Assembly (NCBI RefSeq): GCF_023556315.2
Contig: NZ_CP116221.1
Coordinates: forward strand, 3,052,001-3,116,000
DNA length: 64,000 nt
Direction of reading: 5' to 3'
From: Psychroserpens ponticola
GTDB taxonomy: Bacteria > Bacteroidota > Bacteroidia > Flavobacteriales > Flavobacteriaceae
Below the pieces are notes generated by a model, which saw only the letters and a program-made list of their open reading frames with translations, was not told the origin of the DNA and made no database searches. Position numbers and translations under genes: made by a program. Of this stretch, positions 9,505 through 17,910 are shown one piece after another. Position 1 is the stretch's first letter; each line of letters opens with the position of its first letter.

Positions 9505-9756
9505 ATGGAATTAACAATCACACAAGAATTAGAACCGTTACCCATACATAACTTAGAATCAGGATTTGAAACACCAATAGGTTTATTAAATTCAAACTAT
9601 AAAAAAGTTATAAAATGCAATTTTAACAACTACAATTCAAAGTCAATCTTTGGTATTAAGCGAGGCGTAAAAAGCAGACGATATCAATTTACTTCTAGTA
9701 TTGAAACCCTTTTAAAAGTGTCTGTTTTTGTAATTATCTTAGCAGTTATTATATAA
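9505..9756 (+). CDS. Small protein with C-terminal membrane helix
   Basis: Function not recognised. The 83-residue product has a polar, basic middle (IFGIKRGVKSRRYQF near residues 49-63) and a single hydrophobic helix at the very C-terminus (VSVFVIILAVII), so it would be tail-anchored in the inner membrane. The ATG at 9505 follows an AT-rich spacer of 160 bp after trkH. Its design matches that of the next small gene (9931), which suggests a related role. Coding status is likely but rests on composition and architecture only. Confidence 0.6.
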   Translation: MELTITQELEPLPIHNLESGFETPIGLLNSNYKKVIKCNFNNYNSKSIFGIKRGVKSRRYQFTSSIETLLKVSVFVIILAVII

Positions 9757-9830
9757 TACTGCCTTACAATTAGTCCTTTTAACTGGTACGATTGAGCACA
9801 TACTCAAAACCTATCTTTTACATTCAGAAT

Positions 9831-9873
9831 TAATGCCATTTCGATTAGTGATTTACGACATCGAAATGCATTA
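9831..9873. repeat. Strong hairpin: 14-bp inverted repeat with one bulge
   Basis: The left arm TAATGCCATTTCGAT (9831-9845) pairs with the right arm ATCGAAATGCATTA (9860-9873) across a 14-nt loop, with only one bulged C. No U-tract follows, so it is not a standard terminator. It lies in the 174-bp spacer between the two small tail-anchored protein genes and could be an mRNA leader structure, an RNA processing site or a small RNA. Confidence 0.5.
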
Positions 9874-9892
9874 TATACTCTAATTACAACGT

Positions 9893-9909
9893 ATTACTTC
9901 TGAAGTAAT
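9893..9909. promoter_or_regulatory. Operator-like palindrome upstream of the 88-residue protein gene
   Basis: ATTACTTC, one base, GAAGTAAT: a perfect 8-bp inverted repeat ending 21 bp before the ATG at 9931. The short spacing is typical of a dimeric regulator site, but at RNA level it could also close a small hairpin close to the start codon. Confidence 0.35.
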
Positions 9910-9930
9910 TCAGAACAAAAAAAAGATATC

Positions 9931-10197
9931 ATGGGCTCAATCTCATCAATGAATGCTACGATAAATAACAATAGAAAACTTTTAAAAAACGGAAAACGCA
10001 AACCATTTACAAAAATGAATGGAGCTTCGAGTAAAAAGAAAGGTTACAAGCCTTATGTTTTTCCTCAAATTGAACCTCATAAGCTAAGAAGAATTCGTAT
10101 AAAAGTTAAAAAAGAAAATCGAAAACTTTTAATTAAGAAACTAATAACTGCAACAATTATCCTTTTAGGAATAACCTATTGGGTTTGGAACATATAA
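9931..10197 (+). CDS. Small basic protein with C-terminal membrane helix
   Basis: Function not recognised, although short proteins of this design (N-terminal MGxxSSM, a Lys/Arg-rich middle, an RRIRIKVKKENRK segment and a terminal membrane helix) appear familiar from flavobacteria. The 88-residue product is highly basic up to residue 70, then hydrophobic (LITATIILLGITYWVW) to the end. The positive charge ahead of the helix predicts a cytoplasmic N-terminus, possibly touching nucleic acid or lipid head groups. The stop is one base before the start of the next gene (10199). Confidence 0.65.
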   Translation: MGSISSMNATINNNRKLLKNGKRKPFTKMNGASSKKKGYKPYVFPQIEPHKLRRIRIKVKKENRKLLIKKLITATIILLGITYWVWNI

Positions 10198-10198
10198 A

Positions 10199-10946
10199 AT
10201 GAATACTACAGAAAAATCAAAAACAACTTTAGTTGTTGGCGCTAGTGGAGCAACAGGTAAAGAATTAGTTAACCAATTACTAAATCTTGATCAAAATGTC
10301 AAGATTATTGTAAGATCAAAAAGCAGAATACCAAGTACTTGGAAAGCCAATTCTAAAATTTCAATTATAGAAAACAGCATCTTAAATCTCTCTGATTTGC
10401 AAATGCAAGATTATGTAAAAGATTGTGATGCAATTGCATCCTGTCTTGGTCATAATCTTACTTTTAAAGGCATATATGGTCATCCAAGAAGACTTGTAAC
10501 TGATGCCACAAAAAAACTTGTTAATGCTAGCATTCATCACAAAAACAAAAAACCTATAAAGTTTGTATTAATGAATACAAGTGGTAATAGTAATCGTGAT
10601 TTAAATGAATCTGTACCCTTTTCTCAAAAATGTGTTATCGCACTTTTAAGGCTACTATTGCCTCCACATGTAGATAATGAGAAAGCAGCAGATTATTTAA
10701 GAACCGAAAATAGGTCCAAATCATAAACACATTGAATGGGTTGCAGTTAGACCTGATGGTTTATCAAACGAAGAAAACGTTAGTGAATATAAAACTTACC
10801 AATCACCAATTAGAAATCCTATTTTTAATGCAGGAAAAGTAAGTCGAATAAATGTAGCTCATTTTATGGCTAAATTAATAGATTCAGATAAAGAATGGCA
10901 AAAATGGAAAGGTCAAATGCCAGTTATTTACAATAAAGACGCTTAG
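10199..10946 (+). pseudogene. NAD(P)-binding oxidoreductase (atypical SDR), frameshifted
   Basis: The N-terminal part is a Rossmann-fold protein with the nucleotide-binding motif VVGASGATGKELVNQLL (residues 12-28) and the SDR-like segments CDAIASCLGHN and FVLMNTSGN. The first frame stops at 10724-10726 after 175 codons. The next frame continues the same protein from ATA at 10710, reading EIGPNHKHIEWVAVRPDGLS and ending at TAG 10944-10946. A single extra A in the AAAA run at 10707-10710 explains the break. About 73% of the protein is in the first frame. It is either a true inactivation, a programmed slip or a sequencing error in a short homopolymer. The start lies 1 bp after the preceding small gene. 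Confidence 0.8.
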
Positions 10947-10952
10947 AATATA

Positions 10953-12137
10953 TTACGCTAATGCTGATTTTATTCTCTTAACTGCTTCAATAATTTGCTC
11001 TTGTGATGCTGCATAAGATATTCTGATACAATTAGGGTTCCCAAAAGCGTCACCAGTTACTGTTGCAACGTTAGCAAATTCTAATAAAAACAAAGATAAT
11101 TCTGTAGCATTATGAATTGTTTTTCCATGTATTGTTTTCCCGAAGTAATAAGACACATCTGGAAACACATAAAAAGCACCTTCAGGCACATTAGTTTTAA
11201 ACCCTTCAATATCGTTAAGTAAACCTAAAATAAGTTCACGTCTTACTTTAAATTCATCAATCATGAATTGCACTCTTGATGGCGATTCATTTAGAGCAGT
11301 AATTACGGCTCTCTGAGCAATACAATTTGCTCCACTTGTTACTTGACCTTGCATCTTGTTACAAGCACGAGCAATTTCAGTTGGAGCTCCAATATAACCA
11401 ATTCTCCAGCCCGTCATTGCAAATGCTTTAGAAACGCCATTTACAGTTACTGTTCTGTCAAACATATCTTCAAATTGAGCCATACTCGCATGACCTCCAA
11501 TAAAGTTAATATGTTCGTAAATTTCATCAGACACCACAATAATATTTGGATATTTTTGTAATACATCAGCCAAAGCTCTGAGTTCTTCTTTACTATAAAC
11601 AGAACCACTAGGATTACAAGGAGAACTGTACCAAATCATTTTAGTTTTAGGAGTAATAGCAGCTTCTAATTGCTCAGGCGTCAATTTAAAATCGTTTTCA
11701 ATAGACGTTGCCACTTCAACTGGAACGCCTTCATTTAATTTAACAATATCACTATAACTCACCCAATAAGGGCAAGGTAAAATCACCTCATCACCTTTAT
11801 TTAACATCACTGCTGCAACATTTGCTAAGGCTTGTTTTGCTCCAGTAGAGACCACTATTTGTGGCAATGTATAATCAAGATGATTATCTCTTTTAAATTT
11901 TGTAATTATAGCTTGCTTTAACTCGACATAACCATCAACAGGAGTGTAAGAATTATAATTTTCATCAATAGCTTGTTTAGCTGCGTCTTTAATGAAATCT
12001 GGAGTATTAAAATCTGGTTCTCCAAGACTTAAACCGATAATATCTTTTCCTTCTGCTTTTAGCTCTCTAGCTTTTGCTGCCATAGCTAAAGTTGCAGAAG
12101 TAGACATATTTAAAACTCTTTCTGAAAGTAAGCTCAT
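10953..12137 (-). CDS. PLP-dependent aminotransferase, aspartate aminotransferase type (class I)
   Basis: Cytoplasmic fold-type I aminotransferase that probably interconverts aspartate and oxaloacetate. The 394 residues include the substrate-side segment SLGEPDF (37-43), Asn175 in SSPCNPSG, Asp204 in SDEIYEH, the Schiff-base Lys237 in NGVSKAFAMTGWRIG and the C-terminal carboxylate-binding Arg in NCIRISYA. This is the bacterial 1-gamma type (AspC/AspB-like) common in Bacteroidota. Related subgroups accept prephenate or aromatic amino acids, so exact substrate range is inferred. It converges on the frameshifted oxidoreductase with only 6 bp between. Confidence 0.9.
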   Translation of the reverse strand: MSLLSERVLNMSTSATLAMAAKARELKAEGKDIIGLSLGEPDFNTPDFIKDAAKQAIDENYNSYTPVDGYVELKQAIITKFKRDNHLDYTLPQIVVSTGAKQALANVAAVMLNKGDEVILPCPYWVSYSDIVKLNEGVPVEVATSIENDFKLTPEQLEAAITPKTKMIWYSSPCNPSGSVYSKEELRALADVLQKYPNIIVVSDEIYEHINFIGGHASMAQFEDMFDRTVTVNGVSKAFAMTGWRIGYIGAPTEIARACNKMQGQVTSGANCIAQRAVITALNESPSRVQFMIDEFKVRRELILGLLNDIEGFKTNVPEGAFYVFPDVSYYFGKTIHGKTIHNATELSLFLLEFANVATVTGDAFGNPNCIRISYAASQEQIIEAVKRIKSALA

Positions 12138-12173
12138 TATGTATTTGTGATTATTTTAAAACTAGAAATTGCA

Positions 12174-13268
12174 TTAGGCCATAGTAGGCTTTCTCCCTAA
12201 TTCTTTTAATTGTTGATAATGTTCCGAAATAGCAGTCCAAATAGAATTGTATTCGTTGTAAGGCAAACTAAATTCATGAGCAGTTTCTCTTACAATTTTT
12301 GCTATATTCTTATAATGAACATGACTAATGTTTGAGAATAAATGATGTTCAACTTGTCTATTTAAACCACCAGTATAAAATTCTACTATCCAACTTTTAG
12401 GAGAAAAATTAGAAGTCGTAAATAATTGGTGAATAGCCCAAGTATTTTTCATAGTTCCATTTTCATCTGGTAAAGGCATTTCAGTATTTGGCATGACATG
12501 CGCTAATTGAAAAATCACACTTAGAATAATTCCAGCCGTATAATGCATAATTAGAAACCCGATTAAAACTTGCCACCAAGCGTAACCTAAAACTATTGGC
12601 AATACCACCCAAATTGAATAATATAATATCTTACCGATAATCAATTTCGTCCATTGAGTCGCAGGATTTGGAAAATCGCCATAAGACAACTTTCTTTTTA
12701 AGTACACATATGTTTGCTTAAAATCTGTTGTTATTGCCCAATTAACGGTTAACAAACCATATAATAAAAAGGCATAATATTTTTGATACTTATGAACTTT
12801 TAACCATTTAGAATGTTTAGAAAAACGAATGATTCTACCAGCATCAATATCTTCATCATGTCCTTGAATATTAGTATATGTATGATGTAACACATTGTGT
12901 TGTACTTTCCAATTATAATCGTTTCCAGCTAAAATATGTATGCTACTTCCCATTAATCTATTAACCCATTTTTTACTAGAAAAAGAGCCATGATTAGCAT
13001 CGTGCATAACATTCATTCCTACACCAGCCATACCTACACCAATAACCATCATGCAAATAACGAGTACCCAAGTTGGCAAATCAACAGTTAGTAATAAAAC
13101 TAATGGGCCGAGTAATAATGTAAACATTATTATAGCTTTTATATACAATTTCCAGTTTCCTGTTTTCTTAATGTTATTATCTTTAAAGTAAGCATTTACG
13201 CGCTTGTTTAAAGTTCTAAAAAACTTTGCAGAATCAGTTCTAGAAAACGTTAATGTTTGCTTTGTCAT
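12174..13268 (-). CDS. Fatty acid desaturase (front-end acyl-CoA/acyl-lipid type)
   Basis: Membrane di-iron desaturase that introduces a double bond into fatty acyl chains, probably to adjust membrane fluidity. The 364-residue protein has all three histidine boxes: HDANHG (89-94), HNVLHH (124-129) and QVEHH (305-309). The Gln in the third box is the hallmark of front-end desaturases such as the linoleoyl-CoA/delta-6 group. Hydrophobic segments lie at about 43-85 and 215-255. A TATATTTG promoter element lies 53 bp upstream. No cytochrome b5 fusion domain is present. Confidence 0.92.
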   Translation of the reverse strand: MTKQTLTFSRTDSAKFFRTLNKRVNAYFKDNNIKKTGNWKLYIKAIIMFTLLLGPLVLLLTVDLPTWVLVICMMVIGVGMAGVGMNVMHDANHGSFSSKKWVNRLMGSSIHILAGNDYNWKVQHNVLHHTYTNIQGHDEDIDAGRIIRFSKHSKWLKVHKYQKYYAFLLYGLLTVNWAITTDFKQTYVYLKRKLSYGDFPNPATQWTKLIIGKILYYSIWVVLPIVLGYAWWQVLIGFLIMHYTAGIILSVIFQLAHVMPNTEMPLPDENGTMKNTWAIHQLFTTSNFSPKSWIVEFYTGGLNRQVEHHLFSNISHVHYKNIAKIVRETAHEFSLPYNEYNSIWTAISEHYQQLKELGRKPTMA

Positions 13269-13320
13269 AGTATTGATATTTTAGTACTAACGTAAAATTA
13301 TTAGCCTTCGTATGATGTGG

Positions 13321-13328
13321 CAAATATA
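13321..13328 (-). promoter_or_regulatory. -7 promoter element for the desaturase
   Basis: The minus strand reads TATATTTG, an exact match to the preferred flavobacterial -7 element, 53 bp before the desaturase start. No TTG is found at the standard spacing. Confidence 0.5.
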
Positions 13329-13386
13329 AATAATTAAAGCTGTCGTAATGCTAATATTATCGTAAAAATATCCACATAAAAATGCA

Positions 13387-13394
13387 TATTTTTG
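13387..13394 (+). promoter_or_regulatory. -7 promoter element for rsmG
   Basis: TATTTTTG (TAnnTTTG) lies 16 bp before the rsmG ATG, predicting a leader of only about ten nucleotides, as is frequent in this phylum. It forms a divergent promoter pair with the desaturase element at 13321. Confidence 0.5.
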
Positions 13395-13410
13395 TTGAAA
13401 ATTATAAACG

Positions 13411-14040
13411 ATGCAACTCTTAAAACAATATTTTCCAGATTTAACTGACATACAATTACAACAGTTTGAATTATTAGAAACCTTATATAAAGATTGGAAC
13501 CTAAAAATCAATGTCGTATCGCGAAAAGATATCGATGAATTATACCTACGTCATGTATTGCATTCGCTTGGCATCGCAAAAGTAACCTCTTTTTTACCTG
13601 ATTCGAAAGTTTTAGATGTTGGTACTGGTGGAGGTTTTCCTGGAATTCCTCTAGCTATTTTATATCCTGAAACTCAATTTCATTTGGTGGACAGTATTGC
13701 AAAAAAACTAAAAGTAGTTAATGAAGTTGTTGAAGGATTAGGATTAACTAATGTAAAAACAACACATGATCGCGTTGAAAATATTGACGATCAATTTGAT
13801 TTTATAGTCAGTAGAGCTGTTGCTGTAATGCCAACTTTTGTACATTGGGTAAAAGGAAAAATCGCTAAAGAGCAAAAGCACGAACTTAAAAATGGAATAC
13901 TTTATTTAAAAGGTGGTGACCTAACAGAAGAATTAGAAACCTATAGAACTGCTACAATTTATAACCTCAGCGATTATTATCGTGAAGACTTTTTCGACAC
14001 AAAAAAAGTGGTACACTTACCTTTAAAATTTAGAGGTTAA
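13411..14040 (+). CDS. rsmG: 16S rRNA (guanine(527)-N7)-methyltransferase RsmG
   Basis: Methylates N7 of G527 in 16S rRNA; its loss gives low-level streptomycin resistance in other bacteria. The 209 residues show NVVSRKD at 34-40, RHVLHSLG near 47-54, the SAM-binding motif VLDVGTGGGFPGIPLAI (67-83) and VSRAVAVMP further on, all standard for RsmG/GidB. A strong bidirectional hairpin terminator follows directly after the stop. Confidence 0.96.
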   Translation: MQLLKQYFPDLTDIQLQQFELLETLYKDWNLKINVVSRKDIDELYLRHVLHSLGIAKVTSFLPDSKVLDVGTGGGFPGIPLAILYPETQFHLVDSIAKKLKVVNEVVEGLGLTNVKTTHDRVENIDDQFDFIVSRAVAVMPTFVHWVKGKIAKEQKHELKNGILYLKGGDLTEELETYRTATIYNLSDYYREDFFDTKKVVHLPLKFRG

Positions 14041-14075
14041 AAAAAAGCTCCATTTTTAAAATGGAGCTTTTTTTT
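14041..14075. terminator. Bidirectional rho-independent terminator
   Basis: AGCTCCATT (46-54 of this line) pairs with AATGGAGCT (14060-14068), flanked by an A-run on the left and a T-run on the right, so it can end both rsmG (plus) and the barrel-protein gene (minus). Confidence 0.85.
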
Positions 14076-14088
14076 AAAATTATTTCTT

Positions 14089-15765
14089 TTAGAAAGAAGT
14101 TGATATACTTAATGAGAATCCCGTATTTTCTGGGACTAATCGACAAACTCCACCAACGCAAACCAATCCACCACGTTGTCTACCATAACTTGCCATCACT
14201 CGAGTTGCTCCTTTTGTAAAACTTCCACCAAAGGTATAATAATGAATTTGATTGTCTTCATCTGGATTGCCATAATTCCATAGGTCATTTGCAAATAAAC
14301 TCAACCTACTGTTAAAATTATACTCTAAAGTTCCTCCTGACCAGTTTTTAGCTCTCTCAGATGTTTTATCATCAGAAGACAAATGTGAAAGTTCTAATCT
14401 TAATGATTTACCTTTTCCAAATTTACGAGTTACTTCACCTACAACTGCAGTTGCATTAACTTCTCCTGATCTATCTTCTACATATTGTGCATTATAATAT
14501 GTGTTTACTACAGAAAAAATAGTCGACCACTTAGGCGACCATTTCTTTTTAATATCTAAACTAAATTCTTCAAAGTATTTCTCTCCAAATCCAAAAAGAT
14601 CAGTATCTTCATAAGTACGATCAACTGAATCAAAATCACTTTTTAGACCAGACCATGTTGCAAAATTAAAAGCTAACTTTGTTCCATATTTCCCTCCTAA
14701 TGTCGATCCTTTTTTGATGTTATAAAAAACGTCTACTTGACCTCCAATTTCTCCAGATTTAAATTGTGGATTAAAGGTTAATTTAGGTTGAGCTTGATAC
14801 ACGTAAATATTCGTCACTCCATAATCATGTTGTTTCGTCAATCCTGGAATAAAGTTGATATAGTTTTGATTAAACACATTTCCAGATTCATCTCTTTCCG
14901 AGAAAAATGCCATGTTTTCCATACGTCTAAACGTTGCATCGATTCCCAAACCAGACTTAGCATACCCAACATTAAAAAGTATGGCGTTACCATCAAAATA
15001 TTTATCTTCAATAATATTTCCCAATTCTGAATACACATCTTCTCCTTTAACAATATATTCAATAGAACTATACATATTTCCTTCAGCTAATCCTAAACGA
15101 AAAGAATAAGAACTCGTAAGCGATTCAAAATCTGAATTTTTAATATCTAGATCTTCATCTCTGCCAACATAACTAAAACCAAAATCTAAACCAGTAGATT
15201 CAAATTTAAATACACTTGAAAGGTCAACTTCTGTATTAAAGGCATAAATCGTACCATCTGACACTTCAAAACCATCGCGTTGCCTTCCATAAATTGCCGA
15301 AAATTCGAGTGCTTTTGTTGGACTATATTTAACATTAGCGCCTCTTATGGAGTTATTAATTCCTAATTGTCTGTCTTCCCAAGAACGCAATATCAAACCG
15401 CTTCCAAATTGTTCGTAGAAATGTCCAAGTGTAACTTGTATTTTTTCATTACGATATCCTAAAGCAAATGTTCCTATATCTGTTTCTACATATTTAGGAT
15501 AAAAATTTAAAATGGCATTTGGTTCATAGGACTCAACTTGCACATGTGCAAAAAAGTTTTTGTAATCGTAATTTAATCTCAAGTAGTTATTTGATCTAAA
15601 ATTATCTTCTTCTGTAAAATCTCCAGTTTTAGAATCATCAACATAGTACTGTGAGTTAGATTCAATTCCTCCACTTAATTTTCCGTAATCTTTCTTTACT
15701 TCATCTTGAGCGAAAAGAAAACTTGGAGTACAAAGAATTATGGCTATTAACTTGTATCGATTCAT
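14089..15765 (-). CDS. Predicted outer membrane beta-barrel protein (DUF6029-like)
   Basis: A secreted 558-residue protein with signal peptide MNRYKLIAIILCTPSFLFAQ. The rest is rich in alternating short strands with aromatic ends (for example YFVHVQVESY-like and FSLSISTSF at the C-terminus), as expected of a large outer-membrane barrel; the terminal Phe is typical. It resembles the flavobacterial family known as DUF6029, but this is from memory of its features rather than a search. The tlpA-like gene lies 32 bp upstream on the same strand, suggesting co-transcription. No enzymatic motif was seen; the function is unknown. Confidence 0.7.
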   Translation of the reverse strand: MNRYKLIAIILCTPSFLFAQDEVKKDYGKLSGGIESNSQYYVDDSKTGDFTEEDNFRSNNYLRLNYDYKNFFAHVQVESYEPNAILNFYPKYVETDIGTFALGYRNEKIQVTLGHFYEQFGSGLILRSWEDRQLGINNSIRGANVKYSPTKALEFSAIYGRQRDGFEVSDGTIYAFNTEVDLSSVFKFESTGLDFGFSYVGRDEDLDIKNSDFESLTSSYSFRLGLAEGNMYSSIEYIVKGEDVYSELGNIIEDKYFDGNAILFNVGYAKSGLGIDATFRRMENMAFFSERDESGNVFNQNYINFIPGLTKQHDYGVTNIYVYQAQPKLTFNPQFKSGEIGGQVDVFYNIKKGSTLGGKYGTKLAFNFATWSGLKSDFDSVDRTYEDTDLFGFGEKYFEEFSLDIKKKWSPKWSTIFSVVNTYYNAQYVEDRSGEVNATAVVGEVTRKFGKGKSLRLELSHLSSDDKTSERAKNWSGGTLEYNFNSRLSLFANDLWNYGNPDEDNQIHYYTFGGSFTKGATRVMASYGRQRGGLVCVGGVCRLVPENTGFSLSISTSF

Positions 15766-15797
15766 TTAGTTGTAAATTAGGTTTTTGATAGTAACAA

Positions 15798-16283
15798 TTA
15801 TTTTGAAAACTCTAAAATCTTCTCATAAAGTTCATCTTCGCTTCCAGGTGTATATCCTGAATGCCTGAATAAGATTTTATTATTTTTAACCAACAAAGTT
15901 AACGGAATAGTTGGCGCGTTTAACTGTCTTTTCAAATCACTATTTGTATCAAGCAAAATTTCATAACTCCAATCTTTACCACTAACTAATGGCTTAACTC
16001 TTTTCACAGTTCTAGCATCATCAACAGATATTGCATAAAGTTTAACATTAGTTTCCTCAACCCACTCTTCGTATACATCACTTATTGCATCAAGTTCATT
16101 TTTACAAGGCACACACCAAGTTGCCCACAAAGAAACAATTACGAGTTGATCATCTTTAGAGATGTCTTCTAAACTTATATTATCACCATTTAAATTTTCA
16201 ATCTGCATTTTTGGAAGTACATCTTGAGCAATAGCAGATATAGAACATATTAATACAAATAATAAAGTAGTAAGAGTTTTCAT
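15798..16283 (-). CDS. TlpA-family thiol-disulfide oxidoreductase
   Basis: Exported thioredoxin-fold protein. With the start at 16281-16283 it has 161 residues and a clean signal peptide (MKTLTTLLFVLICSISAIAQ). An in-frame ATG at 16301 would add six polar residues ahead of the signal and leave almost no leader after the promoter at 16312, so the inner start is preferred. The active site is WATWCVPCKNEL with CVPC at residues 57-60, and the cis-Pro region reads APTIPLTLLV. It probably reduces or oxidises envelope protein thiols. Neighbours are an outer membrane barrel (same strand) and an Omp28-like lipoprotein with a CGWC motif (divergent). Confidence 0.88.
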   Translation of the reverse strand: MKTLTTLLFVLICSISAIAQDVLPKMQIENLNGDNISLEDISKDDQLVIVSLWATWCVPCKNELDAISDVYEEWVEETNVKLYAISVDDARTVKRVKPLVSGKDWSYEILLDTNSDLKRQLNAPTIPLTLLVKNNKILFRHSGYTPGSEDELYEKILEFSK

Positions 16284-16311
16284 GTTTTGTGTATTTATCA
16301 TTTTATTTGAA

Positions 16312-16319
16312 CAAAGTTA
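16312..16319 (-). promoter_or_regulatory. -7 promoter element for the tlpA-like gene
   Basis: The minus strand reads TAACTTTG (TAnnTTTG), 28 bp before the preferred start at 16283. Its position argues for the inner start codon of the thioredoxin gene. Confidence 0.45.
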
Positions 16320-16450
16320 ATTTTTTTTTAAAAACTGTATAATTTTAATTGGGTTTTTAAAATCTACATATCAATTTCGTTAAAAATTTAAAATATATCT
16401 TTATATTCGTGCTTCTTAAATTTTTAACATATAATACAATCTTATTTATT

Positions 16451-17749
16451 ATGAAAATCAAAAACCTTACCAAGTTTTTTCTTTTTGTTGCTGTAGCTGT
16501 TATGTCTTCTTGTAGTTCTTCAAGTGATGATGGCAATGGAGGCAATGGAAACGGATTAAATGCTATTACAGTCTCTGCAAGTTCTCAATATGTAGATTTT
16601 GGAACAGAAATCACTTTTACAGTTACCACCAACAAAGGTGATGACGTAACTTCAGAAGCTATAATTCTTGTTGACGACCAAGGCATTACTGGAAATGCTT
16701 TCACTGCAACTTCTACGGGTCAATACAATGTAACAGCTACCTATGAAGATTTAACAAGTGCAGCTGTAACAGTTACTGTTTTACCTGTCATTGTTTCAAT
16801 TGAAATAAGATCAGCAAACACAGTTTATAACTTAGGAGAGCGAATTGATTTTCAAGTTATCGCTTTAGATAACGATGGAGGAGAAACAGATGTGACTGGA
16901 GGTTCAACAGTTGCAATTGATGGTACTGAATCATTTAGTGGTGCTAGTTATGTACCTGGATCTGCAGGAACTTTAGATGCAGACGCAACATTTAATGAGT
17001 TTACCTCTAATATTATAACAGTATCAGTTGAAGATAATGCTTCTACACCTGCTTCATATGATCAAAAAGCATTAATTGAAGATTATACTGGAACATGGTG
17101 TGGATGGTGCCCAAGAGTATCTTATGGTATCGAATTAGCACAACAAGCTACAGCTAAAGTAGCAGTAGTAGCTGTTCACTCTGGAGATCAAATGTCTAAC
17201 TCTTATGGCAATGCTCTAATTGGTGCTTTTAACCCTGGAGGTAGCTACCCAACGGCAATTGTAAATAGAGATGTTGAATGGACATATCCTGAACCAAATA
17301 ACATAGGTCAAATTACTACAGCAGCATCAGGCACTAATTCTACTGGATTATCTATTGTTACTGCTCGAAAAGGAAGCAATTTATCATTAATGGTAAATGC
17401 TGGATTTGGTCAAAATCTCTCAGGAGCTAAACTTGTTGTTTTATTACTTGAAAATGGTCTAATCTACGATCAAGAAAACTATACTTCTTACTATAATGGT
17501 GATGATGTTCTTAATAATTTTGTTCATGATCACGTATTACGTTATGCTTTTACTAATCCATTAGGAGATGCTATTCCAGCAGGAGAAATGGTAGCAGGTA
17601 ACACTTACAGAATGAAATATGATTTCACGATGCCTACTAACATAATAACTAATGCCTTAAGAACTGAAGTTGTAGCGATGGTAGTTGATTCAAATAATAA
17701 AATTATAAATGTAACTAAGGTTAATGTTGGAAATAACGTTGACTTTTAA
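16451..17749 (+). CDS. Omp28-related lipoprotein with thioredoxin-like CGWC motif
   Basis: Predicted surface or periplasmic lipoprotein of 432 residues. The start at 16451 gives a proper lipoprotein signal with lipobox MSSC at residues 18-21, followed by Ser/Asp residues; an in-frame ATG at 16409 would place 14 residues ahead of it. Residues about 33-190 look like two Ig-like beta domains (repeated ITVSASS / IEIRSAN starts). The C-terminal half begins ALIEDYTGTWCGWCPR, with CGWC at 217-220, and matches the Omp28-related family, which has a thioredoxin-like fold. Redox activity is an inference. A perfect hairpin terminator follows. Confidence 0.82.
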   Translation: MKIKNLTKFFLFVAVAVMSSCSSSSDDGNGGNGNGLNAITVSASSQYVDFGTEITFTVTTNKGDDVTSEAIILVDDQGITGNAFTATSTGQYNVTATYEDLTSAAVTVTVLPVIVSIEIRSANTVYNLGERIDFQVIALDNDGGETDVTGGSTVAIDGTESFSGASYVPGSAGTLDADATFNEFTSNIITVSVEDNASTPASYDQKALIEDYTGTWCGWCPRVSYGIELAQQATAKVAVVAVHSGDQMSNSYGNALIGAFNPGGSYPTAIVNRDVEWTYPEPNNIGQITTAASGTNSTGLSIVTARKGSNLSLMVNAGFGQNLSGAKLVVLLLENGLIYDQENYTSYYNGDDVLNNFVHDHVLRYAFTNPLGDAIPAGEMVAGNTYRMKYDFTMPTNIITNALRTEVVAMVVDSNNKIINVTKVNVGNNVDF

Positions 17750-17768
17750 TTACAATTTAAATACACAT

Positions 17769-17802
17769 AAAAAAAGTCTGGATACGTATCCAGACTTTTT
17801 TT
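17769..17802 (+). terminator. Rho-independent terminator after the Omp28-like gene
   Basis: A perfect 34-bp palindrome: AAAAAAAGTCTGGATAC followed by its reverse complement, ending in seven T. It can work in both directions. Confidence 0.9.
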
Positions 17803-17860
17803 ATAACCTATAACTTCTTTTTATAAAGAATACATAAAAGAGTTTCTTAGGTATATTCAT

Positions 17861-17893
17861 AAAAAAGACTGAACAAAATGCTCAGTCTTTTTT
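17861..17893 (-). terminator. Rho-independent terminator of the T9SS hydrolase gene
   Basis: AAAAAAGACTGA (17861-17872) pairs with TCAGTCTTTTTT (17882-17893) around a 9-nt loop, 18 bp beyond the stop of the minus-strand gene at 17911. Confidence 0.8.
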
Positions 17894-17910
17894 ATTTTGA
17901 TGTTAACAAT

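Noticed and set aside
14788-15109. Overlapping small frames on both strands inside the barrel gene
   Set aside because: They are low-complexity shadows of the 558-residue outer membrane protein, with no independent signals.
16284-16301. Longer start of the TlpA-like protein
   Set aside because: Six polar residues would precede the signal peptide and the promoter at 16312 leaves almost no leader.
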